Below are positions 15,911 to 23,911 of a stretch of DNA of 64,000 nucleotides, one piece after another; position 1 is the stretch's first letter, and the number at the start of each line of letters is the position of its first letter. The notes below the pieces were generated by a model. That model was not told the DNA's origin. It did no database searches and was given only the letters and a program-made list of their open reading frames with translations. The stretch comes from Mongoliimonas terrestris (lineage in GTDB: Bacteria > Pseudomonadota > Alphaproteobacteria > Rhizobiales > Pleomorphomonadaceae): positions 53,126-117,125 of the forward strand of contig NZ_MSIG01000014.1 in NCBI RefSeq assembly GCF_001927285.1. The letters are read 5' to 3'. The position numbers and the translations under genes are program-made.

Positions 15911-17106
15911 GACCGGGTGCCCCAGGCGGAAACGAAGCCGAACAGGTGGCCGAGGTCCTTGGACATGATCCGCAGCTGGGTCCGGAAATCGGAGCGCACC
16001 AGCTCCTTCTCCAGGTAGCTCGCCCAGGTCAGCCGCTGCACGTCCGGGTCCCGGCAGATGCTGACGAAGCGCTCCCGCCGCCGGTCGTTGGCGTACCAGA
16101 CCGCCTGCATGATCCTGAGGATGAGGAAGACCTTGCCGTGGGCGCGCATGAACTCGCGCCGCGCGGAGGCGAGCGCCCGCGCGTCGCCGGTCTTCAGTGC
16201 GGCGGCGACCGCGTCCGCGGCGAGGCGTCCGCCCGCCATGGCGTAGTAGATGCCTTCACCCGACGACGGCGCCACCACGCCGGCCGCGTCGCCGGCCAGG
16301 ATCACGTCGCGGCCGTTGTCCCAGCGCTTCAGCGGCTTCAGCGGCAGCGGCGCGCCTTCCCGGCGCAAGGTCGGCGCGTCGGCGAGCCCCACCCGCCGCC
16401 GCAGCGCGCCCACCGCCTCGCGGAGCGCGAAGCCCTTCTTCGCCGAGCCGGTGCCGATGCTGGCGGTGCGTCCGTGCGGGAAGACCCAGGCGTAGAAGTC
16501 CGGCGAGAGCGCCCCGTCGTAGTGGATGTCGCAACGGGTCTGGTCGTAGTCGTCCGGCAGGTCGCCGCCCGTGTCGATGATCTCGTGGTAGGCGAACACC
16601 AGCGGCGGCAGCACGTGCTTGGGCATGGTCTGGCGGGCAACCAGGGAGTTGGCCCCGTCGGCGCCGATCACGTAGCGGGCCGTGGCGGCCTGCTCCCGTC
16701 CGTCCGCGCCCTGGAAGGTCACCACCTTCCGGCCGTCGTCGCTGTCGGCGAGCCGCTTGACCGTGCCGGACCGCCGGTCGGCACCGGCCGCCGTCGCCCG
16801 ACGGCGCAGCCACTCGTCGAACACCTCCCGGTCGACGAGGCCCACCTCGCCCGTTTCGATCGCCATGTCGACCGTGCGGCCGGACGGTGCCACGATGCGG
16901 GCGCTCCGCGCCTTGGCCACCAGCATGCCGTCCGGAATGTGGAAGTCGCGCATGCAGCGGGGCGGGATGGCGCCGCCGCAGGGCTTGATGCGCCCGTCCC
17001 GGTCGAGCATCAGCACCGACCGGCCTTCGCGGGCGAGGTCGTCGGCGGCGGTGGCGCCAGCCGGGCCGCCGCCGACCACGATCACGTCATAGGCGTCGAG
17101 GGGCAT
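15907..17106 (-). CDS. bchP: Geranylgeranyl reductase BchP
   Basis: The 399-residue flavoprotein starts at ATG 17106 (MPLDAYDVIVVGGGPAGATA, a dinucleotide-binding GxGxxG motif). It has the family segments KPCGGAIPPR, DREVFDEWLRRRA and YVIGADGANS, plus the second FAD motif VILAGDAAGVVAPSSGEGI. BchP reduces the geranylgeranyl chain of bacteriochlorophyll stepwise to phytyl and can act on free GGPP. It sits between the PucC-like transporter gene and idi2, as in other PGCs. The frame is open upstream of the chosen start, but that region belongs to the preceding gene in another frame. GTGA overlap with idi2 implies coupling. Confidence 0.94.
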   Translation of the reverse strand: MPLDAYDVIVVGGGPAGATAADDLAREGRSVLMLDRDGRIKPCGGAIPPRCMRDFHIPDGMLVAKARSARIVAPSGRTVDMAIETGEVGLVDREVFDEWLRRRATAAGADRRSGTVKRLADSDDGRKVVTFQGADGREQAATARYVIGADGANSLVARQTMPKHVLPPLVFAYHEIIDTGGDLPDDYDQTRCDIHYDGALSPDFYAWVFPHGRTASIGTGSAKKGFALREAVGALRRRVGLADAPTLRREGAPLPLKPLKRWDNGRDVILAGDAAGVVAPSSGEGIYYAMAGGRLAADAVAAALKTGDARALASARREFMRAHGKVFLILRIMQAVWYANDRRRERFVSICRDPDVQRLTWASYLEKELVRSDFRTQLRIMSKDLGHLFGFVSAWGTRS

Positions 17107-17132
17107 GTTCAGACCTCCGGGTCGACGGCCCG

Positions 17133-18449
17133 CTACTCTCCGGCATCGCCGGTGCGGGCCAGGGAAGAAGCCGATAGGGGCGCCGGCCGGCCGAGCAGCG
17201 CGGCGGCGATCCAGGCGGCTCCCAGGAAGAGCAGGCCTTCGGCGGCGAACACGGTCTGGTAGGAGAGGATCTGCTGGCCGGTGGCGAGCGTCACCAGGTC
17301 CACCGCCACGGTGCCGGCGAGGCCGCCGAGGCCGAAGGCGATCGCCTGGGAGGCGCCCCAGAGCCCCATGCGGGTGCCGCGGCTCTCCCGCGGGCCGGTG
17401 CCGGCAAGCCCCATCATCATGCCGATGGCCGACACCGCGAAGACGCCGTTGGCAAGCCCGAGGAGCACCACCAGGACACCGATCGGGATGCCGCCGTCCG
17501 CCGCATCGGCGATGAGGAGCAGCGCCGCCGCCGAGCCGATGCAACCGCCCACCACCTGGAGGCCGAGCACACTGGACCGTCCGCCGGCCGCGTGCCCGGT
17601 CAGTCCGGCAATCACCATGCCGGCGAGCACGCCGCCGTTCTGAAGGCCGCCGAGCCGGGTGGTCTCGCCCGGTGTCATGCCGAAGAGAAGGCCGGCGTAA
17701 GGCTCCAGGATCAGGTCCTGGGCGCTGTAGGCCAGCATGGAGACGAAGATGAAGACCGTGAACCGCCGCGCCGTCGGATCCTGCCAGACCGACGCCAGCA
17801 TGGCCGAGAAGGGTATCGCCGGTCCTGTGCGGGACGGCGCGCGGTCGCCGTCGCCCTCAAGGCCTGTGATCGCCGCGACGGCGAGCAGGAAGGCCATCAG
17901 GCTGACCGCGCCGGACACCGCCACCAGCCGTTCCGCCGAATAGGGGTCGAGCGCCTTGCCGGCGAAGCCCGCCGTCAGGATGAAGCCGACGATCATCATC
18001 ACCCAGACGATGGTGGCGGCGGGCTCGCGCCGGCCGTCCTCCACCCGCTCGGCGAGGAGGATGAGCGCGTTGGTGCCGGCGGCGCCGACGCCGACGCCGA
18101 TCGTCACGAAGGCCAGCACCGCGAGCGCCAGCCCGGCCTCGGGCGCCGTCGCCATCCAGGCGGTCGCGACCGCCGCGAGGAAGCCGCCGACGGCGAGAAC
18201 CGCCATGCCGCCGATGATCCAGGGCGTCCGCCGACCGCCCCGGTCGGAGGCGAAGCCCCAGCGCGGCCTCAGGATCTGCGCCGCGTGGTGCAGGCCGACG
18301 AGGAGGCCCGGCAACGTCGCGGGCAGGGCGTACTCCACCACCATCACGCGGTTGAGCGTCGACGTGGTCAGCACCAGGATGGCGCCGAGCGCGGTCTGCA
18401 GGAGGCCGATCCGGACGATGTCGAGCCAGCCGAAGGGACGGGGCGTCAT
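17133..18449 (-). CDS. PucC/Bch2-family MFS transporter (pigment-assembly type)
   Basis: The 438-residue, roughly 12-helix protein belongs to the BCD (bacteriochlorophyll delivery) family with PucC and LhaA. Visible signatures include TLNRVMVVEYALPATLPGLLVGLHH, RPRWGFASDRGGRRTPWI and AYSAQDLILEPYAGLLFGMTPGETT. It overlaps bchG by four bases and lies 26 bases before bchP. The gene between bchG and bchP in other purple bacteria (ORF428/bch2) is the same subfamily. A role in moving or inserting bacteriochlorophyll during antenna assembly is likely but has not been shown biochemically for this branch. A second member, lhaA, is at 30791. Confidence 0.88.
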   Translation of the reverse strand: MTPRPFGWLDIVRIGLLQTALGAILVLTTSTLNRVMVVEYALPATLPGLLVGLHHAAQILRPRWGFASDRGGRRTPWIIGGMAVLAVGGFLAAVATAWMATAPEAGLALAVLAFVTIGVGVGAAGTNALILLAERVEDGRREPAATIVWVMMIVGFILTAGFAGKALDPYSAERLVAVSGAVSLMAFLLAVAAITGLEGDGDRAPSRTGPAIPFSAMLASVWQDPTARRFTVFIFVSMLAYSAQDLILEPYAGLLFGMTPGETTRLGGLQNGGVLAGMVIAGLTGHAAGGRSSVLGLQVVGGCIGSAAALLLIADAADGGIPIGVLVVLLGLANGVFAVSAIGMMMGLAGTGPRESRGTRMGLWGASQAIAFGLGGLAGTVAVDLVTLATGQQILSYQTVFAAEGLLFLGAAWIAAALLGRPAPLSASSLARTGDAGE

Positions 18450-19330
18450 GGGACCTCCGGAAGAAGGGAGCTGACGGCAAACGCCGAGACCAGCATGCCG
18501 AGCACGTAGAGCGAGGTTCCGGTGGCGTTGTACCAGGGCGCCCGGGCGCGTGGATCGGCCAGCAGTCGGCCCATCAGGATCACCTGGGCGGCAAGGAGCA
18601 GGCCGACGCCGAGCGCGTGGAGCGGCCGGCCCCAGACGAGCAGCAGCACCACCACGGCGATCTGCGGCAAGGCCATCACCCAGCAGGCGAGCCGTGCCGC
18701 GCGGGCGGGTCCGAGCTGCACCGGCAGCGAACGCACGCCGGAGGCGGCATCCCCCTCCACGCTCTTGAAGTCGTTGAGGGTCATGATGCCGTGGGCGCCG
18801 ACGCTGTAGAGAAGCGCCAGCACCAGCGCCGGCGTGCTCGGCAGGGCGGAGGTGACGAGCGCCGCGCCCACGAACCACGGAAGCCCCTCGTAGCAGAGCG
18901 CCACCGCCGTGTTGCCCCACCAGCCGTTCTGCTTCAGGCGGATCGGCGGTGCGCTGTAGGCCCAGGCGACCGCAAGCCCGAGGGCCGCCGCCACGAACAC
19001 CATCTGGCCGAGCGTGGCGGCGACGGCGAGCGACAGCACCGTCCAGCCGATCGCGATATAGAGCCCCCAGCGGCCCGGGATGCGCCCGGACGGGATCGGC
19101 CGGTTCGGCTCGTTGATGGCGTCCACGTGCCGGTCGAACCAGTCGTTCACCGCCTGGCTGGTGGCGCAGACGAGCGGACCCGTCAGCGCCACGCCGACCA
19201 GAACCGCCATCCAGCGCCCGTCGAGCGGCTGGCCGGACGAGGCGAGGCCACACCCGAAGGCCCACATGGGCGCGAACCAGGTGACCGGTTTCAGGAGCTC
19301 GACGCTCGCCTGGAGAGAGGGGATCGACAT
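18446..19330 (-). CDS. bchG: Bacteriochlorophyll synthase BchG
   Basis: This 294-residue UbiA-type prenyltransferase joins the geranylgeranyl group to bacteriochlorophyllide a. The first aspartate-rich motif is NDWFDRHVDAINEPNRPIPSG and the second is NDFKSVEGD, with eight or nine membrane helices. The start at ATG 19330 (MSIPSLQASVELLKPVTWF) matches the family N-terminus; upstream in-frame ATGs add residues overlapping the promoter. No Shine-Dalgarno sequence precedes the start, and a possible -10 lies only a few bases away, so the mRNA may be leaderless. It is the first gene of bchG-transporter-bchP-idi. Confidence 0.94.
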   Translation of the reverse strand: MSIPSLQASVELLKPVTWFAPMWAFGCGLASSGQPLDGRWMAVLVGVALTGPLVCATSQAVNDWFDRHVDAINEPNRPIPSGRIPGRWGLYIAIGWTVLSLAVAATLGQMVFVAAALGLAVAWAYSAPPIRLKQNGWWGNTAVALCYEGLPWFVGAALVTSALPSTPALVLALLYSVGAHGIMTLNDFKSVEGDAASGVRSLPVQLGPARAARLACWVMALPQIAVVVLLLVWGRPLHALGVGLLLAAQVILMGRLLADPRARAPWYNATGTSLYVLGMLVSAFAVSSLLPEVP

Positions 19331-19359
19331 GACGTCAGAGTAGACTTGACAGTCAAAAC

Positions 19360-19377
19360 CGTCAAGCTGACTTGACA
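19360..19377. promoter_or_regulatory. PpsR/CrtJ-like palindrome upstream of bchG
   Basis: CGT-N12-ACA (CGTCA-N8-TGACA) differs by one base from the PpsR consensus TGT-N12-ACA. A second CGTCA/TGACA pair with a 13-base interval lies closer to bchG. On the minus strand a TTGACG is followed after 17 bases by TACTCT, a plausible promoter embedded in the repeat, ending just before the bchG start. This fits repression of the bchG operon by PpsR encoded next door. Confidence 0.5.
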
Positions 19378-19499
19378 TAAAACAGGGCGTACCCGGCGCG
19401 CCTGTCAAGGCGTCGGACGCCGTGCGGCGCCCGATTCAACAAAGCTGGCGAAGGAGAAAAATCGACCGGCCGAACGCCGGCACAGGCGGGTTATGGCGA

Positions 19500-19525
19500 A
19501 CGGCCGAGGCCTGAGCCCCGGCCGT
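19500..19525 (-). terminator. Hairpin downstream of ppsR
   Basis: ACGGCCGAGG (19500-19509) pairs with CCCCGGCCGT (19516-19525) with a single mismatch and a six-base loop, ten bases past the ppsR stop codon. It is the only strong hairpin between ppsR and bchG. It probably ends the aerR-ppsR transcript, although no long T run follows. Confidence 0.5.
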
Positions 19526-19534
19526 GCCGAGCCC

Positions 19535-20971
19535 TCAATCGAGGCCTGGAGGCATGTCCTTCAGGCCGAACCGATGCAGCTTCGCATAGAGGCTCTGGCG
19601 GCTCAGCCCCAGGATCTGGGCGGCCGACGCACGGTTGTCGTCGGTCAGCTTCAGGGCCGCCTCGATGCACATCTGCTCGATCATGTCGGTGGTCTCGCGC
19701 ACCAGGTCCTTCAGCGGCATGGTGCCGACCAGATGCGTCAGGTTCTCCACCGTGGAATTCAGCCCGGCGTCGCGCACCATCGGCAGGGTCCCGCGCCGGC
19801 GCACCGGCCGGATCACGATGCCGATGCAGGGCGTCTCCGCGTCCGGCACCGCGACCGCGGTCACGTCCACGTCTTCCGAGGCGCCGAGTTCCCCGCGCAG
19901 GAGCGTCGCGAATTCCCGGATGGAGCCGTGGTCGCGGAGGTTGGAGAGGATCAGCCCGAAGTCCACCCCGGGGCGGCCCAGCCACTGATCCAGACTTTCG
20001 CCGCGCGCCGCTTCCACCGACGGCAGTTGAACGAGGTCCATGAAGGCCGTGTTCGCGTCGAGAACGCAGCCGTTCGGGTCGGTGACCACGAAGGCGTCCG
20101 GGAACTTCTTCAACACCTCGATGCTGAACGTACCCTGCCGCGCGGCCGGGCTCGGATTGCGGTCCGCGTCCGTGCCGAACCGCACCAGCAGATACTGGCT
20201 GAAGTCCTGCCGATACTGCGACGCGGAGAGCTGCACCTGGTCCGCCCGGTCGGCGAGGCGCAGCGTCACGTCCTGCGGCCGGCCGAGGGTGCGGGCAGCG
20301 GTGAGCGCGTTGCCGAGATCGCCGCCGGACGTGTGTGCGAACAGGTCCTTCAGCGGCTTGTCGATCAGCCGCGTCGGGTTGGTGCCGAGGAATTTGGCCG
20401 CCGCCGGGTTCGCCTCGATGATGCGGCCGTTGGAGGCGTCCACCACCAGAACCGGCTCGCGGGCGAGCTGGAACAGCAGGCGATAGCGCGACTCCGCGTT
20501 GCGCAGCCGCGCATAATCGGCCTCCATCTCCCGCTGGATGTCGATCACCCGCTGTTGGAGGCGGGCGACCGTTGCGAGATCGCGCCCGAACAGCACCACG
20601 TCGCCGTCGTCGGACAGGCGGACCGCGGTGAAGTTCAGCGGGATGGACGCGCCCGACGGGATGCGCAAGTTGACCTCCCGCCACCGCGTGCGGGTGTCGG
20701 CCCGCGCCTCCTGGAGCAGCGACACCGCCTTGGACTGGCTGTCGACGGCGACAACCTCTTCCAGAGGCGATCCCACCCAGGTTTCCAGGTCGAGCGGGTA
20801 GAAGTCCTCGTTGCCGAGGGCGATATCCTGTACGACCCCGTTCCGATCGACGACCAGGCTCACGTCCGACGAAGCGGCAAACAGCGCGGAGGCCGATTGC
20901 GCGTCCATCGTCAAGAACCAGGTCTCCGGACTCCGGAACCGATGCATGGATTTCTGGGCTGAAGCATCCAT
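19535..20971 (-). CDS. ppsR: Transcriptional regulator PpsR/CrtJ
   Basis: The 478-residue protein represses bacteriochlorophyll, carotenoid and antenna genes under aerobic conditions. The layout is N-terminal PAS (about 25-135), a Q-linker helix (RLQQRVIDIQREMEADYARLR), PAS1 (about 165-275), PAS2 (about 290-400) and a Fis-type helix-turn-helix (ASAAQILGLSRQSLYAKLHRFGL). The redox-relevant cysteine at the HTH start is present (EQMCIEAALKLT), and others lie in PAS2 (NGCVLDAN, PCIGI). It follows aerR by 22 bases on the same strand. Several TGT-N12-ACA-like sites in the window are its probable targets. The start is not set by a good ribosome binding site; a second ATG lies eight codons downstream. 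Confidence 0.94.
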   Translation of the reverse strand: MDASAQKSMHRFRSPETWFLTMDAQSASALFAASSDVSLVVDRNGVVQDIALGNEDFYPLDLETWVGSPLEEVVAVDSQSKAVSLLQEARADTRTRWREVNLRIPSGASIPLNFTAVRLSDDGDVVLFGRDLATVARLQQRVIDIQREMEADYARLRNAESRYRLLFQLAREPVLVVDASNGRIIEANPAAAKFLGTNPTRLIDKPLKDLFAHTSGGDLGNALTAARTLGRPQDVTLRLADRADQVQLSASQYRQDFSQYLLVRFGTDADRNPSPAARQGTFSIEVLKKFPDAFVVTDPNGCVLDANTAFMDLVQLPSVEAARGESLDQWLGRPGVDFGLILSNLRDHGSIREFATLLRGELGASEDVDVTAVAVPDAETPCIGIVIRPVRRRGTLPMVRDAGLNSTVENLTHLVGTMPLKDLVRETTDMIEQMCIEAALKLTDDNRASAAQILGLSRQSLYAKLHRFGLKDMPPGLD

Positions 20972-20993
20972 GACGGATCTATGCCTTCGCGAT

Positions 20994-21890
20994 CTATGGT
21001 TCGAAACGACTGTTCAGTTTGTTTGACATATAAGAGTGTATGTGGCGTATAGCATCCCGTCCGTCAACAGCGGTGAAATCGGCACCGACCGCTTCGACGT
21101 ACTCCGGTTGGTCGTTGAAGCACCGACCCCCCACCATGATCAGAGTGCCTTTCTTGCCAGCCACTTGACGGATGTCTCGGATCAGCAGCCGAAGCTCGTC
21201 GAGGCGTTCGTCCACGCTGACAGACAGACCGACAACCGAAGGCGCGCGGCGTTTCACCGCTCCGAGCAGATCGGCCCGTCCGCACGTCGGAAGGCATTCC
21301 ACGTCGAAGCCCTCCCGGCGGCAGAATTCTTCGAGCATCAGAACGCCGAACATGTGCTGTTCGTTCGGCATGGCGGCCAGGAGAATCGAACCGGCGGCTT
21401 CACCGCGATGGGCGGGATCCTGGCTCATGCCGGACAGCAGGCGCATCATGCGTTGCAGCCGGGTGAGCGCGATGGTCACGTCGGTGAACGAGACCTCGTC
21501 GTCCGTCCATTTCTGGCCGAGCCACCGGGCGGTGGGCGCGAGCAGGTCCAGGTAGACTGACTCGAGGGGAAATCCACTCGCCAGCAGCGCGTGGATGTAA
21601 TTCAGCGCGTCGTCGTCAGGGCGGGTCAACACAAGATGGCCGAAGCGTTCCGGCGTTCTTGCATCAAACGCGATGGCGTCCGCGGCCGGTTCCCGTGGCC
21701 GAAGATCCTGACGGTGGGCTAAGAGAAGGCGCGGGATCACCTCGCCTTCGATCGTCCGTGCGATACGCGTCCAGCGATCGACCCGTTCACCCTCACTGCG
21801 CTGCAGATCCGCCTGTCTCGCGGCCGGCAGGTGAAAGGCGTGGCCGTCGTAGCAACCCGTATCGTCGGAGACCTGTTCCAGGCCTTCCAT
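20994..21890 (-). CDS. aerR: AerR/PpaA, B12-binding photosynthesis regulator
   Basis: The 298-residue protein starts best at ATG 21890 (MEGLEQVSDDTGCYDG), preceded by GGGAG; a 24-residue longer frame lacks support. The C-terminal half is a cobalamin-binding fold without the classic DxHxxG, carrying the AerR-type PNEQHMFGVLMLEEFCRREGF segment and ending VGGRCFND. AerR/PpaA proteins modulate PpsR/CrtJ in response to light via bound cobalamin. Placement directly before ppsR and divergent from bchF is the canonical arrangement in purple bacteria. It probably shares the divergent control region with bchF. Confidence 0.92.
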   Translation of the reverse strand: MEGLEQVSDDTGCYDGHAFHLPAARQADLQRSEGERVDRWTRIARTIEGEVIPRLLLAHRQDLRPREPAADAIAFDARTPERFGHLVLTRPDDDALNYIHALLASGFPLESVYLDLLAPTARWLGQKWTDDEVSFTDVTIALTRLQRMMRLLSGMSQDPAHRGEAAGSILLAAMPNEQHMFGVLMLEEFCRREGFDVECLPTCGRADLLGAVKRRAPSVVGLSVSVDERLDELRLLIRDIRQVAGKKGTLIMVGGRCFNDQPEYVEAVGADFTAVDGRDAIRHIHSYMSNKLNSRFEP

Positions 21891-21956
21891 GGGGTCACTC
21901 CCTGCACCCGCTTCAGGCGGCGGGATTACCGTTAAGGCACACCGGGAGACGCGGGC

Positions 21957-22065
21957 TGTCAAGCGCGAGAGACGATTTTCTCGGACCTTCGGACAGCGAC
22001 GGTGTCAAATCTGACGTCCCGCTCTGTGGATTGTCAGCTAAAATAGACGTCAACCAAGATTGACA
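21957..22065. promoter_or_regulatory. Divergent aerR/bchF control region with PpsR-like sites
   Basis: Three near-consensus palindromes lie in the 251-bp gap: TGT-N12-ACG at 21957-21974, TGT-N12-ACG at 22032-22049 and CGT-N12-ACA at 22048-22065. The last ends in TTGACA (22060-22065), followed after 17 bases by TAGCCT (22083-22088), a plausible bchF promoter whose -35 is inside the site. Each site misses the TGT-N12-ACA consensus by one base. This fits PpsR control of the bchF operon and possibly of aerR. Confidence 0.5.
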
Positions 22066-22141
22066 CTTTCTGACCGCGACCGTAGCCTGATCTCAACGCC
22101 GCACGACGGACCAACGTCGGACGCAGAAGGGGAGGCCGGTC

Positions 22142-22639
22142 ATGGGTGGCCAGCGGATCGACAGCACGAAGGGGAGGGCGCTCTACTCCGCCACCGAGCG
22201 CCGTCGCCGCGACGCCTCGCGGTGGACCCTCGTCCAGGGCGTGCTCGCCCCGCTCCAGTTCGCCGTCTTCCTGGTCAGCGCCGGCCTCGTGGTCCGCTTC
22301 CTCGCCACCGGCGAGGGCTACGCCGCCGCCAACGCCTCCATCGTCCTGAAGACCTTCGTCCTCTACGCCATCATGGTCACCGGCTCGCTCTGGGAGAAGG
22401 ACGTGTTCGGCCGCTACCTGTTCGCGCCGGCCTTCTTCTGGGAGGACGCGGTCAGCATGGTGGTGATCGCTCTCCACACCGCCTACCTGGTCGCCCTTGC
22501 CACCGACGCCCTCGCGCCGGCCGGCCTGATGACCCTGGCGCTCGCCGCCTACGCTACCTACGTGGTCAACGCCGCCCAGTTCCTCCTGAAGCTCCGCGCC
22601 GCCCGCCTCGAAGCGCCCGGCCGGGAGGTGCTGTCATGA
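22142..22639 (+). CDS. bchF: 2-Vinyl bacteriochlorophyllide hydratase BchF
   Basis: The 165-residue membrane protein hydrates the C3 vinyl group of chlorophyllide on the way to bacteriochlorophyllide a. Family markers include LYSATERRRRDASRWTLVQG, the four-helix hydrophobic core, SLWEKDVFGRYLFAPAFFWED and YVVNAAQFLLKLR. The length is normal. It is the first gene of a 20-gene rightward run and overlaps bchN by four bases. A GGGGAGG lies just upstream of ATG 22142. Promoter elements and PpsR-like sites occur 80-110 bases upstream. Confidence 0.94.
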   Translation: MGGQRIDSTKGRALYSATERRRRDASRWTLVQGVLAPLQFAVFLVSAGLVVRFLATGEGYAAANASIVLKTFVLYAIMVTGSLWEKDVFGRYLFAPAFFWEDAVSMVVIALHTAYLVALATDALAPAGLMTLALAAYATYVVNAAQFLLKLRAARLEAPGREVLS

Positions 22640-23910
22640 GCGCGCTGCCTGCTCTTCCTGGTGACGGCTGCGACGCGCCGGTCCTCCGCGAACGCGGCCA
22701 GCGCGAGGTCTTCTGCGGCCTCACCGGCATTCTCTGGCTGCACCGGCGCATCCGCGACGCCTTCTTCCTGGTGGTTGGGTCGCGCACCTGCGCCCACCTT
22801 CTCCAGTCCGCCGCCGGCGTCATGATCTTCGCCGAGCCGCGGTTCGCCACCGCCATCATCGAGGAGCGCGACCTTGCCGGTCTCGCCGATCTCGACGAGG
22901 AACTCGACCGGGTGGTCGGCCGGCTGATCGAGCGGCGTCCGGACATCCGCCTCCTCTTCCTGGTGGGCTCCTGCCCGTCGGAGGTCATCAAGCTGGACCT
23001 CGGTCGCGCCGCCTCCCGGCTCTCCACCAATTTCGGCCACCGCCCGCGGGTGCTCAGCTATTCCGGCAGCGGCATTGAGACCACCTTCACCGCCGGCGAG
23101 GACGCCTGCCTCGCCGCCCTGGTGCCGGACATGCCGGCCGCGGCACCCGACACCGCCCCACGCCTTCTCGTCGCCGGCAGCCTCGCCGACGTGGTGGAGG
23201 ACCAGTTCCGCCGCCTGTTCGCCGACCTCGGCATTCCGGTGGACGTGCTCCCCGGCCGCAGCGGCGCCGATCTGCCGGCCGTCGGCCCCGCCACCCGCCT
23301 CCTCCTCGCCCAGCCCTATCTCGGCGAGACCGCGCGCCGGCTGGAGGCGCGGGGCGCCCGCCGGCTCGCCGCCCCGTTCCCGCTCGGCGCCGAAGGCACC
23401 ACCGCCTGGCTCGCCGCCGCCGCCCGCGCCTTCTCTGTCCCCGCCGCCCGCTTCGAGGCGGTCGTCACGCCGGGCCGCGATCGCGCCCGTGCGGCCGTCG
23501 CCCGCCACCGGGCCACGCTTGCCGGCCGCTCCGTCTTCTTCTTCCCCGACAGCCAGCTGGAGGTTCCGCTCGCCCGGGTGCTCCACAGCGAACTCGGCAT
23601 GACGCTGACCGAGGTCGGCACGCCCTACCTCCACCGCGCCCATCTCGACGCGGACCTCCGCCTCCTGCCGGGCGACGTGCGCCTCAGCGAGGGCCAGGAC
23701 GTGGACCGCCAGCTCGACCGCTGCCGCCGCGACCGGCCGGACCTCGTCGTCTGCGGCCTCGGCCTCGCCAACCCGCTGGAGGCGGAGGGATTCGCCACCA
23801 AGTGGTCGATCGAGACCGTCTTCACCCCCATCCAGGGCTACGAGCAGGCCGGCGACCTCGCCGAGCTGTTCGCCCGTCCGCTCAACCGCCGCGACCGGCT
23901 GGAGGTGTGA
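22636..23910 (+). CDS. bchN: Dark-operative protochlorophyllide reductase subunit BchN
   Basis: The 424-residue subunit forms the NB catalytic component with BchB, which reduces ring D of protochlorophyllide without light. The three cysteine ligands for the 4Fe-4S NB cluster are visible at residues 27 (REVFCGLTG), 52 (SRTCAHLL) and 113 (VGSCPSEV), one position later than in Rhodobacter. The C-terminal SIETVFTPIQGYEQAGDLAELF is typical. ATG 22636 is coupled to the bchF stop. Because the enzyme is oxygen-sensitive while the only cyclase here uses oxygen, pigment synthesis probably runs under low oxygen. Confidence 0.95.
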   Translation: MSALPALPGDGCDAPVLRERGQREVFCGLTGILWLHRRIRDAFFLVVGSRTCAHLLQSAAGVMIFAEPRFATAIIEERDLAGLADLDEELDRVVGRLIERRPDIRLLFLVGSCPSEVIKLDLGRAASRLSTNFGHRPRVLSYSGSGIETTFTAGEDACLAALVPDMPAAAPDTAPRLLVAGSLADVVEDQFRRLFADLGIPVDVLPGRSGADLPAVGPATRLLLAQPYLGETARRLEARGARRLAAPFPLGAEGTTAWLAAAARAFSVPAARFEAVVTPGRDRARAAVARHRATLAGRSVFFFPDSQLEVPLARVLHSELGMTLTEVGTPYLHRAHLDADLRLLPGDVRLSEGQDVDRQLDRCRRDRPDLVVCGLGLANPLEAEGFATKWSIETVFTPIQGYEQAGDLAELFARPLNRRDRLEV

Positions 23911-23911
23911 C

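Noticed and set aside
21036..21560. Rightward frame opposite aerR
   Set aside because: Shadow of aerR, which has the B12-binding family motifs and a ribosome binding site on the minus strand.
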